Shown here piece by piece: positions 48,381-60,789 of a stretch of DNA of 64,000 nucleotides (position 1 is its first letter; the number at the start of each line of letters is the position of its first letter). Source of the DNA: Haematobia irritans (taxonomy: Eukaryota; Arthropoda; Insecta; Diptera; Muscidae); assembly GCF_050003625.1 (NCBI RefSeq), contig NC_134397.1, positions 147,869,526 through 147,933,525 of the forward strand, in the 5' to 3' direction. Both the position numbers and the translations under genes were made by a program. The notes beneath the pieces are model-generated. The model was not told where the DNA came from, ran no database searches, and saw only the letters and a program-made list of their open reading frames with translations.

Positions 48381-49459
48381 TATGGACAAAAGAAGTTTTT
48401 CATACAAAAATTTCAATTTTTTTAGGTTTTGGGTGGATTTTTCAATTTTTTGGGGGTGGTCACGAATTAAAGTCCTTTTCGCTCTAGGACGAATATTTAA
48501 GGAGATATGGGCAAAAGAAGTTTTTCATATAAAAATTTCAATTATTTTAGGTTTTGGGGAATTTTTCAATTTTTTGGGGGTGGTCACGAATTAAAGTCCT
48601 TTTCGCTCTAGGACGCATATTTAAGGAGATATGGGCAAAAGAAGTTTTTCATATAAAAATTTCAATTTTTTTAGGTTTTGGGTGGATTTTTCAATTTTTT
48701 TGGGGTGGTCACGAATTAAAGTCCTTTTCGCTCTAGGACGCATATTTAAGGAGATATGGGCAAAAGAAGTTTTTCATACAAAAATTTCAATGAAAGTCCT
48801 TTTCGCTCTAGGACGCTTAGTTTAGGAGATATGGGCAAAAGAAGTTTTTCATATAAAAATTTCAATTTTTTTAGGTTTTGGGTGAATTTTTCAATTTTTT
48901 GGGGGTGGCCACGAATTAAAGTCCTTTTCGCTCTAGGACGCATATTTAAGGAGATATGGGCAAAAGAAGTTTTTCATACAAAAATTTCAATCTTTTTAGG
49001 TTTTGGGTGGATTTTTCAATTTTTTGGGGTGGTCACGAATTAAAGTCCGTTTCGCTCTAGGACGCATATTTAAGGAGTTATGGGCAAAAGAAGTTTTTCA
49101 TATAAAAATTTCAATTATTTTAGGTTTTGGGTGAATTTTTCAATTTTTTGGGGGTGGTCACGAATTAAAGTCCTTTTCGCTCTAGGACGCTTAGTTTAGG
49201 AGATATTGGCAAAAGAAGTTTTTCATATAAAAATTTCAATTTTTTTAGGTTTTGGGCGGATTTTTCAATTTTTTGGGTGTGGTCACGAATTAAAGTCCTT
49301 TTCGCTCTAGGACGCATATTTAAGGAGATATGGGCAAAAGAAGTTTTTCATATAAAAATTTCAATTTTTTTAAGTTTTGGGTGAATTTTTCAATTTTTTG
49401 GGGGTGGTCACGAATTAAAGTCCTTTTCGCTCTAGGACGCATATTTAAGGAGATATGGG
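48381..49459 (+). repeat. Mosaic satellite stretch
   Basis: These are ordinary monomers with single variants: GGACGAATATTT at about 48490, TTTTGGGGAATTT at 48552, the truncated unit at 48787, a GGCCACG variant at about 48908, CCGTTTCGC at about 49048 and GAGTTATGGG near 49077. No gene was seen. One feature is the 48787 junction, annotated separately. Confidence 0.75.
48781..48800 (+). repeat. Truncated monomer: TTTCAAT joined to GAAAGTCC
   Basis: The T-tract end of one unit and the GGTCACGAATT start of the next are both missing; TTTCAATG leads into AAAGTCCTTTTCGC. About 60 bp are lost across the monomer boundary. Only AAT is shared and one G is left unexplained, so this joint has the least homology. 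It is seen once. Confidence 0.85.
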
Positions 49460-52130
49460 CAAAAGAAGTTTTTTATATAAAAATTTCAATTTTTTTAGGT
49501 TTTGGGTGAATTTTTCAATTTTTTTGGGGTGGTCACGAATTAAAGTCCTTTTCGCTCTAGGACGCATATTTAAGGAGATATGGGCAAAAGAAGTTTTTCA
49601 TACAAAAATTTCAATTTTTTTAGGTTTTGGGCGGATTTTTCAATTTTTTGGGGGTGGTCACGAATTAAAGTCCTTTTCGCTCTAGGACGCATATTTAAGG
49701 AGATATGAGCAAAAGAAGTTTTTCATACAAAAATTTCAATTTTTTTAGGTTTTGGGTGGATTTTTCAATTTTTTTGGGGTGGTCACGAATTAAAGTCCTT
49801 TTCGCTCTAGGACGCATATTTAAGGAGATATGGGCAAAAGAAGTTTTTCATATAAAAATTTCAATTATTTTAGGTTTTGGGTGAATTTTTCAATTTTTTG
49901 GGGGTGGTCACGAATTAAAGTCCTTTTCGCTCTAGGACGCTTAGTTTAGGAGATATGGGCAAAAGAAGATTTTCATATAAAAATTTCATTTTTTTTAGGT
50001 TTTGGGTGAATTTTTCAATTTTTTGGGGGTGGTCACGAATTAAAGTCCTTTTCGCTCTAGGACGCATATTTAAGGAGATATGGGCAAAAGAAGTTTTTCA
50101 TATAAAAATTTCAATTTTTTTAGGTTTTGGGTGAATTTTTCAATTTTTTGGGGTGGTCACGAATTAAAGTCCTTTTCGCTCTAGGACGCATATTTAAGGA
50201 GATATGGGCAAAAGAAGTTTTTCATACAAAAATTTCAATTTTTTTAGGTTTTGGGTGGATTTTTCAATTTTTTGGGGGTGGTCACGAATTAAAGTCTTTT
50301 TCGCTCTAGGACGCATATTTAAGGAGATATGGGCAAAAGAAGTTTTTCATATAAAAATTTCAATTTTTTTAGGTTTTGGGTGGATTTTTCAATTTTTTGT
50401 GGGTGGTCACGAATTAAAGTCCTTTTCGCTCTAGGACGCATATTTAAGGAGATATGGGCAAAAGAAGTTTTTCATATAAACATTTAAATTTTTTTACGTT
50501 TTTGGTGGATTTTTCAACTTTTTGGGGGTGGTCACGAATTAAAGTCCTTTTCGCTCTAGGACGCATATTTAAGGAGATATGGGCAAAAGAAGTTTTTCAT
50601 ATAAAAATTTCAATTTTTTTAGGTTTTGGGTGGATTTTTCAATTTTTTGGGGTGGTCACGAATTAAAGTCCTTTTCGCTCTAGGACGCATATTTAAGGAG
50701 ATATGGGCAAAAGAAGTTTTTCATACAAAAACTTCAATTTTTTTAGGTTTTGGGTGGATTTTTCAATTTTTTGGGGTGGTCACGAATTAAAGTCCTTTTC
50801 GCTCTAGGACGCATATTTAAGGAGATATGGGCAAAAGAAGTTTTTCATATAAAAATTTCAATTATTTTAGGTTTTGGGTAAATTTTTCAATTTTTTGGGG
50901 GTGGTCACGAATTAAAGTCCTTTTCGCTCTAGGACGCTTAGTTTAGGAGATATGGGCAAAAGAAGTTTTTCATATAAAAATTTCATTTTTTTGTTTGTTT
51001 TGGGTGAATTTTTCAAGTTTTTGGGGGTGGTCACGAATTAAAGTCCTTTTCGCTCTAGGACGCATATTTAAGGAGATATGGGCAAAAGAAGTTTTTCATA
51101 TAAAAATTTCAATTTTTTTAGGTTTTGGGTGGATTTTTCAATTTTTTGTGGGTGGTCACGAATTAAAGTCCTTTTCGCTCTAGGACGCATATTTAAGGAG
51201 ATATGGGCAAAAGAAGTTTTTCATATAAAAATTTCACTTTTTTACGTTTTTGGTGGATTTTTCAATTTTTTGGGGGTGGTCACGAATTAAAGTCCTTTTC
51301 GCTCTAGGACGCATATTTAAGGAGATTTGGGCAAAAGAAGTTTTTCATACAAAAATTTCAATTTTTTTAGGTTATGGGTGGGTTTTTCAATTTTTTGGGG
51401 TGGTCACGAATTAAAGTCCGTTTCGCTCTAGGACGCATATTTAAGGAGATATGGGCAAAAGAAGTTTTTCATATAAAAATTTCAATTATTTTAGGTTTTG
51501 GGTGAATTTTTCAATTTTTTGGGGGTGGTCACGAATTAAAGTCCTTTTCGCTCTAGGACGCATATTTAAGGAGATATGGGCAAAAGAAGTGTTTCATATA
51601 AAAATTTCAATTTTTTTAGGTTTTGGGTGGATTTTTCAATTTTTTGTGGGTGGTCACGAATTAAAGTCCTTTTCGCTCTAGGACGCATATTTAAGGAGAT
51701 ATGGGCAAAAGAAGTTTTTCATATAAAAATTTCAATTATTTTAGGTTTTGGGTGAATTTTTCAATTTTTTGGGGGTGGTCACGAATTAAAGTCCTTTTCG
51801 CTCTAGGACGCTTAGTTTAGGAGATATGGGCAAAAGAAGTTTTTCATATAAAAATTTCAATTTTTTAGGTTTTGGGCGGATTTTTCAATTTTTTGGGGGT
51901 GGTCACGAATTAAAGTCCTTTTCGCTCTAGGACGCATATTTAAGGAGATATGGGCAAAAGAAGTTTTTCATATAAAAATTTCAATTTTTTTAAGTTTTGG
52001 GTGAATTTTTCAATTTTTTGGGGGTGGTCACGAATTAAAGTCCTTTTCGCTCTAGGACGCTTAGTTTAGGAGATATGGGCAAAAAAAGTTTTTCATATAA
52101 AAATTTCACGAATTAAAGTCCTTTTCGCTC
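49460..52130 (+). repeat. 2.7-kb segmental tandem duplication, copy 1
   Basis: Markers recur at offset 2698-2699 (GATATGAGCAAAAG at 49703 and 52401; TATAAACATTTAAA near 50477 and 53176; ACTTCAATTTT near 50730 and 53429; TTTGTTTGTTTTGGG at about 50992 and 53691) and then at 2574-2575 (CCGTTTCGC near 51419 and 53993; AAGTGTTTCAT near 51588 and 54163; TTTCACGAATT at 52104 and 54679). Confidence 0.9.
52101..52120 (+). repeat. Truncated monomer: AAATTTCA joined to CGAATTAAAG
   Basis: The unit jumps from TATAAAAATTTCA to CGAATTAAAGTCC, losing the T-tract and G-tract end (about 45 bp). TCA is shared at the joint. The same junction is at 54679, where the following monomer is of the CTTAG type and reads GGAGATGGGC, a 2-bp loss. 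Confidence 0.88.
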
Positions 52131-52157
52131 TAGGACGCATATTTAAGGAGATATGGG

Positions 52158-54710
52158 TAAAAGAAGTTTTTCATATAAAAATTTCAATTTTTTTAGGTTT
52201 TGGGTGAATTTTTCAATTTTTTTGGGGTGGTCACGAATTAAAGTCCTTTTCGCTCTAGGACGCATATTTAAGGAGATATGGGCAAAAGAAGTTTTTCATA
52301 TAAAAATTTCAATTTTTTTAGGTTTTGGGCGGATTTTTCAATTTTTTGGGGGTGGTCACGAATTAAAGTCCTTTTCGCTCTAGGACGCATATTTAAGGAG
52401 ATATGAGCAAAAGAAGTTTTTCATACAAAAATTTCAATTTTTTTAGGTTTTTAGGTGGATTTTTCATTTTTTTTGGGGTGGTCACGAATTAAAGTCCTTT
52501 TCGCTCTAGGACGCATATTTAAGGAGATATGGGCAAAAGAAGTTTTTCATATAAAAATTTCAATTATTTTAGGTTTTGGGTGAATTTTTCAATTTTTTGG
52601 GGGAGGTCACGAATTAAAGTCCTTTTCGCTCTAGGACGCTTAGTTTAGGAGATATGGGCAAAAGAAGTTTTTCATATAAAAATTTCATTTTTTTTAGGTT
52701 TTGGGTGAATTTTTCAATTTTTTGGGGGTGGTCACGAATTAAAGTCCTTTTCGCTCTAGGACGCATATTTAAGGAGATATGGGCAAAAGAAGTTTTTCAT
52801 ATAAAAATTTCAATTTTTTTAGGTTTTGGGTGAAGTTTTCAATTTTTTGGGGTGGTCACGAATTAAAGTCCTTTTCGCTCTAGGACGCATATTTAAGGAG
52901 ATATGGGCAAAAGATGTTTTTCATACAAAAATTTAAATTTTTTTAGGTTTTGGGTGGATTTTTCAATTTTTTGGGGGTGGTCACGGATTAAAGTCTTTTT
53001 CGCTCTAGGACGCATATTTAAGGAGATATGGGCAAAAGAAGTTTTTCATATAAAAATTTCAATTTTTTTAGGTTTTGGGTGGATTTTTCAATTTTTTGTG
53101 GGTGGTCACGAATTAAAGTCCTTTTCGCTCTAGGACGCATATTTAAGGAGATATGGGCAAAAGAAGTTTTTCATATAAACATTTAAATTTTTTTACGTTT
53201 TTGGTGGATTTTTCAACTTTTTGGGGGTGGTCACGAATTAAAGTCCTTTTCGCTCTAGGACGCATATTTAAGGAGATATGGGCAAAAGAAGTTTTTCATA
53301 TAAAAATTTCAATTTTTTTAGGTTTTGGGTGGATTTTTCAATTTTTTGGGGTGGTCACGAATTAAAGTCCTTTTCGCTCTAGGACGCATATTTAAGGAGA
53401 TATGGGCAAAAGAAGTTTTTCATACAAAAACTTCAATTTTTTTAGGTTTTGGGTGGAATTTTCAATTTTTTGGGGTGGTCACGAATTAAAGTCCTTTTCG
53501 CTCTAGGACGCATATTTAAGGAGATATGGGCAAAAGAAGTTTTTCATATAAAAATTTCAATTATTTTAGGTTTTGGGTAAATTTTTCAATTTTTTGGGGG
53601 TGGTCACGAATTAAAGTCCTTTTCGCTCTAGGACGCTTAGTTTAGGAGATATGGGCAAAAGAAGTTTTTCATATAAAAATTTCATTTTTTTGTTTGTTTT
53701 GGGTGAATTTTTCAATTTTTTGTGGGTGGTCACGAATTAAAGTCCTTTTCGCTCTAGGACGCATATTTAAGGAGATATGGGCAAAAGAAGTTTTTCATAT
53801 AAAAATTTCACTTTTTTACGTTTTTGGTGGATTTTTCAATTTTTTGGGGGTGGTCACGAATTAAAGTCCTTTTCGCTCTAGGACGCATATTTAAGGAGAT
53901 ATGGGCAAAAGAAGTTTTTCATACAAAAATTTCAATTTTTTTAGGTTTTGGGTGGATTTTTCAATTTTTTGGGGTGGTCACGAATTAAAGTCCGTTTCGC
54001 TCTAGGACGCATATTTAAGGAGATATGGGCAAAAGAAGTTTTTCATATAAAAATTTCAATTATTTTAGGTTTTGGGTGAATTTTTCAATTTTTTGGGGGT
54101 GGTCACGAATTAAAGTCCTTTTCGCTCTAGGACGCATATTTAAGGAGATATGGGCAAAAGAAGTGTTTCATATAAAAATTTCAATTTTTTTAGGTTTTGG
54201 GTGGATTTTTCAATTTTTTGTGGGTGGTCACGAATTAAAGTCCTTTTCGCTCTAGGACGCATATTTAAGGAGATATGGGCAAAAGAAGTTTTTCATATAA
54301 AAATTTCAATTATTTTAGGTTTTGGGTGAATTTTTCAATTTTTTGGGGGTGGTCACGAATTAAAGTCCTTTTCGCTCTAGGACGCTTAGTTTAGGAGATA
54401 TGGGCAAAAGAAGTTTTTCATATAAAAATTTCAATTTTTTTAGGTTTTGGGCGGATTTTTCAATTTTTTGGGGGTGGTCACGAATTAAAGTCCTTTTCGC
54501 TCTAGGACGCATATTTAAGGAGATATGGGCAAAAGAAGTTTTTCATATAAAAATTTCAATTTTTTTAAGTTTTGGGTGAATTTTTCAATTTTTTGGGGGT
54601 GGTCACGAATTAAAGTCCTTTTCGCTCTAGGACGCTTAGTTTAGGAGATATGGGCAAAAAAAGTTTTTCATATAAAAATTTCACGAATTAAAGTCCTTTT
54701 CGCTCTAGGA
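52158..54710 (+). repeat. 2.7-kb segmental tandem duplication, copy 2 (one monomer shorter)
   Basis: This is the partner of 49460-52130. Offset drops from 2699 to 2574 between 53.69 and 53.76 kb, so one full 125-bp monomer present at about 51.02-51.14 kb is absent here: TTTGTTTGTTTTGGG is followed directly by the TTTTTTGTGGGTGG boundary. GGTTTTTAGGTGG near 52447 and CAAAAGATG near 52911 are private changes. Confidence 0.9.
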
Positions 54711-56137
54711 CGCTTAGTTTAGGAGATGGGCAAAAGAAGTTTTTCATATAAAAATTTCATTTTTTTTTAGGTTTTGGGTGAATTTTTCAATTTTTTGGGG
54801 GTGGTCACGAATTAAAGTCCTTTTCGCTCTAGGACGCATATTTAAGGAGATATGGGCAAAAGAAGTTTTTCATATAAAAATTTCAATTTGTTTAGGTTTT
54901 GGGTGAATTTTTCAATTTTTTGGGGTGGTCACGAATTAAAGTCCTTTTCGCTCTAGGACGCATATTTAAGGAGATATGGGCAAAAGATGTTTTTCATATA
55001 AAAATTTCAATTTTTTTAGGTTTTGGGTGGATTTTTCAATTTTTTGGGGGTGGTCACGAATTAAAGTCCTTTTCGCTCTAGGACGCATATTTAAGGAGAT
55101 ATGGGCAAAAGAAGTTTTTCATATAAAAATTTCAATTTTTTTAGGTTTTGGGTGGATTTTTCAATTTTTTGTGGGTGGTCACGAATTAAAGTCCTTTTCG
55201 CTCTAGGACGCATATTTAAGGAGATATGGGCAAAAGAAGTTTTTCATATAAACATTTAAAAGATGTTTTTCATATAAAAATTTCAATTTTTTTAGGTTTT
55301 GGGTGGATTTTTCAATTTTTTGGGGGTGGTCACGAATTAAAGTCCTTTTCGCTCTAGGACGCATATTTAAGGAGATATGGGCAAAAGAAGTTTTTCATAT
55401 AAAAATTTCAATTTTTTTAGGTTTTGGGTGGATTTTTCAATTTTTTGTGGGTGGTCACGAATTAAAGTCCTTTTCGCTCTAGGACGCATATTTAAGGAGA
55501 TATGGGCAAAAGAAGTTTTTCATATAAACATTTAAATTTTTTTACGTTTTTGGTGGATTTTTCAATTTTTTGGGGGTGGTCACGAATTAAAGTCCTTTTC
55601 GCTCTAGGACGCTTAGTTTAGGAGATATGGGCAAAAGAAGTTTTTCATATAAAAATTTAATTTTTTTTTAGGTTTTGGGTGAATTTTTCAAGTTTTTGGG
55701 GGTGGTCACGAATTAAAGTCCTTTTCGCTCTAGGACGCATATTTAAGGAGATATGGGCAAAAGAAGTTTTTCATATAAAAATTTCAAAAATTTCCAATAG
55801 GTTTTGGGTGGATTTTTCAATTTTTTGGGGTGGTCACGAATTAAAGTCCTTTTCGCTCTAGGACGCATATTTAAGGAGATATGGGCAAAAGAAGTTTTTC
55901 ATATAAAAATTTCAATTTTTTTAGGTTTTGGGTGGATTTTTCAATTTTTTGTGGGTGGTCACGAATTAAAGTCCTTTTCGCTCTAGGACGCATATTTAAG
56001 GAGATATGGGCAAAAGAAGTTTTTCATATAAAAATTTCAATTTTTTACGTTTTTGGTGGATTTTTCAATTTTTTGGGGGTGGTCACGAATTAAAGTCCTT
56101 TTCGCTCTAGGACGCATATTTAAGGAGATATGGGCAA
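54711..56137 (+). repeat. Mosaic satellite stretch with a partial-monomer joint
   Basis: These are ordinary monomers. 55.27-55.5 kb repeats 54.99-55.25 kb in order (CAAAAGATGTTTTTC, then TTTTTTGTGGGTGG, then AAACATTTAAA) after a partial-unit restart at 55257. 55.80-56.1 kb carries the same variant series as 37.18-37.6, 40.52-40.95 and 43.11-43.5 kb. No gene was seen. Confidence 0.75.
55251..55270 (+). repeat. Partial-monomer restart joint: CATTTAAA to AGATGTTTTTC
   Basis: AAACATTTAAA is followed by AGATGTTTTTCATAT, so the unit stops before its T tracts and restarts at the GCAAAAGATG box, with AAA shared. The material after the joint repeats about 270 bp of the material before it. It therefore reads as the novel joint of a local duplication of about 280 bp rather than a simple deletion. 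Confidence 0.85.
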
Positions 56138-57300
56138 AAGAAGTTTTTCATATAAAAATTTCAATTTTTTTAGGTTTTGGGTGGATTTTTCAATTTTTTG
56201 GGGGTGGTCACGAATTAAAGTCCTTTTCGCTCTAGGACGCTTAGTGTAGGAGATATGGGCAAAAGAAGTTTTTCGTATAAAAATTTCAATTTTTTTAGGT
56301 TTTGGGTGGATTTTTCAATTTTTTGGGGGTGGTCGCGAATTAAAGTCCTTTTCGCTCTAGGACGCATATTTAAGGAGATATGGGCAAAAGAAGTTTTTCA
56401 TACAAAAATTTCAATTTTTTTAGGTTTTGGGTGGATTATTCAATTTTTTGGGTGGTCACGAATTAAAGTCCTTTTCACTCTAGGACGCATATTTAAGGAG
56501 ATATGGGCAAAAGAAGTTTTTCATATAAAAATTTCAATTATTTTAGGTTTTGGGTGAATTTTTCAATTTTTTGGGGGTGGTCACGAATTAAAGTCCTTTT
56601 CGCTCTAGGACGCTTAGTTTAGGAGATATGGGCAAAAGAAGTTTTTCATATAAAAATTTCATTTTTTTTAGGTTTTGGGTGAATTTTTCAATTTTTTGGG
56701 GGTGGTCACGAATTAAAGTCCTTTTCGCTCTAGGACGCATATTTAAGGAGATATGGGCAAAAGAAGTTTTTCATATAAAAATTTCAATTTTTTTAGGTTT
56801 TGGGTGAATTTTTCAATTTTTTGGGGTGGTCACGAATTAAAGTCCTTTTCGATCTAGGACGCATATTTAAGGAGATATGGGCAAAAGATGTTTTTCATAT
56901 AAAAATTTAAATTTTTTTAGGTTTTGGGTGAATTTTTCAATTTTTTGGGGTGGTCACGAATTAAAGTCCTTTTCGCTCTAGGACGCTTAGTTTAGGAGAT
57001 ATGGGCAAAAGAAGTTTTTCATATAAAAATTTCATTTTTTTTATGCTTTGGGTGAAGTTTTCAATTTTTTGGGGGTGGTCACGAATTAAAGTCCTTTTCG
57101 CTCTAGGACGCATATTTAAGGAGATATGGGCAAAAGAAGTTTTTCATATAAAAATTTCAATTTTTTTAGGTTTTGGGTGGATTTTTCAATTTTTTTGGGG
57201 TGGTCACGAATTAAAGTCCTTTTCGCTCTAGGACGCATATTTAAGGAGATATGGGCAAAAGAAGTTTTTCATATAAAAATTTAAATTTTTTTTAGGTTTT
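56138..57300 (+). repeat. 3.43-kb-offset duplicated segment, copy 1
   Basis: CTTAGTGTAGG followed by CGTATAAAA, GGTCGCGAATT (56331 and 59762), CATACAAAA with GGATTATTCAATT, and TTTTTTGGGTGGTC recur at offset 3431. Farther right the offset is 3307 (57001 to 60308), because one monomer with TTCGATCTAGG and CAAAAGATG (about 56.85-56.98 kb) is absent from the second copy. TTTTATGCTTTGGG at about 57041 is TTTTATGTTTTGGG in the second copy. Confidence 0.85.
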
Positions 57301-58739
57301 GGGCGAATTTTTCAATTTTTTGGGGGTGGTCACGAATTAAAGTCCTTTTCGCTCTAGGACGCATATTTAAGGAGATATGGGCAAAAGAAGTTTTTCATAT
57401 AAAAATTTCAATTTTTTTAGGTTTTGGGTGGATTTTTCAATTTTTTGGGGGTGGTCACGAATTAAAGTCCTTTTCGCTCTAGGACGCTTAGTTTAGGAGA
57501 TATGGGCAAAAGAAGTTTTTCGTATAAAAATTTCAATTTTTTTAGGTTTTGGGTGGATTTTTCAATTTTTTGGGGGTGGTCACGAATTAAAGTCCTTTTC
57601 GCTCTAGGACGCTTAGTTTAGGAGATATGGGCAAAAGAAGTTTTTCATATAAAAATTTCATTTTTTTTATGTTTTGGGTGAAGTTTTCAATTTTTTGGGG
57701 GTGGTCACGAATTAAAGTCCTTTTCGCTCTAGGACGCATATTTAAGGAGATATGGGCAAAAGAAGTTTTTCATATAAAAATTTAAATTTTTTTAGGTTTT
57801 GGGTGGATTTTTCAATTTTTTTGGGGTGGTCACGAATTAAAGTCCTTTTCGCTCTAGGACGCATATTTAAGGAGATATGGGCAAAAGAAGTTTTTCATAT
57901 AAAAATTTAAATTTTTTTTAGGTTTTGGGCGAATTTTTCAATTTTTTGGGGGTGGTCACGAATTAAAGTCCTTTTCGCTCTAGGACGCATATTTAAGGAG
58001 ATATGGGCAAAAGAAGTTTTTCATATAAAAATTTCAATTTTTTTAAGTTTTGGGTGAATTTTTCAATTTTTTGGGGGTGGTCACGAATTAAAGCCCTTTT
58101 CGCTCTAGGACGCTTAGTTTAGGAGATATGGGCAAAAAAAGTTTTTCATATAAAAATTTCAATTTTTTTTAGGTTTTGGGTGAATTTTTCAATTTTTTGG
58201 GGGTGGTCACGAATTAAAGTCCTTTTCGCTCTAGGACGCATATTTAAGGAGATATGGGCAAAAGAAGTTTTTCATATAAAAATTTCAATTTTTTTAGGTT
58301 TTGGGTGAATTTTTCAATTTTTTGGGGGTGGTCACGAATTAAAGTCCTTTTCGCTCTAGGACGCATATTTAAGGAGATATGGGCAAAAGAAGTTTTTCAT
58401 ATAAAAATTTCAATTTTTTTAGGTTTTGGGTGGATTTTTCAATTTTTTGGGGGTGGTCACGAATTAAAGTCCTTTTCGCTCTAGGACGCTTAGTTTAGGA
58501 GATATGGGCAAAAGAAGTTTTTCATATAAAAATTTCATTTTTTTTAGGTTTTGGGTGGATTTTTCAATTTTTTGGGGGTGGTCACGAATTAAAGTCCTTT
58601 TCGCTCTAGGACGCATATTTAAGGAGATATGGGCAAAAGAAGTTTTTCATATAAAAATTTCAAAAATTTTCAATAGGTTTTGGGTGGATTTTTCAATTTT
58701 TTGGGGTGGTCACGAATTAAAGTCCTTTTCGCTCTAGGA
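57301..58739 (+). repeat. Mosaic satellite stretch (partial duplicate of 57.0-57.3 kb)
   Basis: 57.62-57.93 kb repeats 57.0-57.3 kb (TTTTATGTTTTGGGTGAAG, then TTTAAATTTTTTTTAGG with GGGCGAATT). It matches 60.3-60.6 kb even better, at offset 2681. Around it are ordinary monomers. No gene was seen. Confidence 0.75.
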
Positions 58740-59290
58740 CGCTTAGTTTAGGAGATATGGGCAAAAAAAGTTTTTCCTATAAAAAATTCAATTTTTTTTA
58801 GGTTTTGGGTGAATTTTTCAATTTTTTGGGGGTGGTCACGAATTAAAGTCCTTTTCGCTCTAGAACGCATATTTAAGGAGATATGGGCAAAAGAAGTTTT
58901 TCATATAAAAATTTCAATTTTTTTAGGTTTTGGGTGAATTTTTCAATTTTTTGGGGGTGGTCACGAATTAAAGTCCTTTTCGCTCTAGGACGCATATTTA
59001 AGGAGATATGGGCAAAAGAAGTTTTTCATATAAAAATTTCAATTTTTTTAGGTTTTGGGTGGATTTTTCAATTTTTTGGGGGTGGTCACGAATTAAAGTC
59101 CTTTTCGCTCTAGGACGCTTAGTTTAGGAGATATGGGCAAAAGAAGTTTTTCGTATAAAAATTTCAATTTTTTTAGGTTTTGGGTGGATTTTTCAATTTT
59201 TTGGGGGTGGTCACGAATTAAAGTAATTTTCGCTCTAGGACGCATATTTAAGGAGATATGGGCAAAAGAAGTTTTTCATATAAAAATTTC
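58740..59290 (+). repeat. 2.05-kb-offset duplicated segment, copy 1
   Basis: TTTTTCCTATAAAAAATTC (58770 and 60820) and CTCTAGAACG (about 58859 and 60909) recur at an exact offset of 2050 bp, followed by matching monomers to about 59290/61340. Private differences are AAAGTAATTTTCGC at about 59222 and GGTGACGAATT at about 61259. Confidence 0.85.
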
Positions 59291-59567
59291 AATTTTTTTA
59301 GGTTTTGGGTGGATTTTTCAATTTTTTGGGGGTGGTCACGAATTAAAGTCCTTTTCGCTCTAGGACGCTTAGTTTAGGAGATATGGGCAAAAGAAGTTTT
59401 TCATATAAAAATTTCATTTTTTTTAGGTTTTGGGTGAATTTTTCAAGTTTTTGGGGGTGGTCACGAATTAAAGTCCTTTTCGCTCTAGGACGCATATTTA
59501 AGGAGATATGGGCAAAAGAAGTTTTTCATATAAAAATTTCAAAAATTTTTAATAGGTTTTGGGTGGA

Positions 59568-60605
59568 AAGAAGTTTTTCATATAAAAATTTCAATTTTTT
59601 TAGGTTTTGGGTGGATTTTTCAATTTTTTGGGGGTGGTCACGAATTAAAGTCCTTTTCGCTCTAGGACGCTTAGTGTAGGAGATATGGGCAAAAGAAGTT
59701 TTTCGTATAAAAATTTCAATTTTTTTAGGTTTTGGGTGGATTTTTCAATTTTTTTGGGGGTGGTCGCGAATTAAAGTCCTTTTCGCTCTAGGACGCATAT
59801 TTAAGGAGATATGGGCAAAAGAAGTTTTTCATACAAAAATTTCAATTTTTTTAGGTTTTGGGTGGATTATTCAATTTTTTGGGTGGTCACGAATTAAAGT
59901 CCTTTTCGCTCTAGGACGCATATTTAAGGAGATATGGGCAAAAGAAGTTTTTCATATAAAAATTTCAATTATTTTAGGTTTTGGGTGAATTTTTCAATTT
60001 TTTGGGGGTGGTCACGAATTAAAGTCCTTTTCGCTCTAGGACGCTTAGTTTAGGAGATATGGGCAAAAGAAGTTTTTCATATAAAAATTTCATTTTTTTT
60101 AGGTTTTGGGTGAATTTTTCAATTTTTTGGGGGTGGTCACGAATTAAAGTCCTTTTCGCTCTAGGACGCATATTTAAGGAGATATGGGCAAAAGAAGTTT
60201 TTCATATAAAAATTTCAATTTTTTTAGGTTTTGGGTGAATTTTTCAATTTTTTGGGGTGGTCACGAATTAAAGTCCTTTTCGCTCTAGGACGCTTAGTTT
60301 AGGAGATATGGGCAAAAGAAGTTTTTCATATAAAAATTTCATTTTTTTTATGTTTTGGGTGAAGTTTTCAATTTTTTGGGGGTGGTCACGAATTAAAGTC
60401 CTTTTCGCTCTAGGACGCATATTTAAGGAGATATGGGCAAAAGAAGTTTTTCATATAAAAATTTCAATTTTTTTAGGTTTTGGGTGGATTTTTCAATTTT
60501 TTTGGGGTGGTCACGAATTAAAGTCCTTTTCGCTCTAGAACGCATTTAAGGAGATATGGGCAAAAGAAGTTTTTCATATAAAAATTTAAATTTTTTTTAG
60601 GTTTT
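59568..60605 (+). repeat. 3.43-kb-offset duplicated segment, copy 2, with visible left breakpoint
   Basis: This copy begins in mid-monomer: GGGTGGA is joined to AAGAAGTTTTTCAT near 59566-59570, so the left edge of the duplication can be read directly. From there it follows 56138 onward at offset 3431, then 3307 after the loss of one monomer. CGCATTTAAGG near 60541 has lost TA relative to the usual form. Confidence 0.87.
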
Positions 60606-60789
60606 GGGCGAATTTTTCAATTTTTTTGGGGTGGTCACGAATTAAAGTCCTTTTCGCTCTAGGACGCATATTTAAGGAGATATGGGCAAAAGAAGTTTTT
60701 TATATAAAAATTTCAATTTTTTTAAGTTTTGGGTGAATTTTTCAATTTTTTGGGGGTGGTCACGAATTAAAGTCCTTTTCGCTCTAGGA

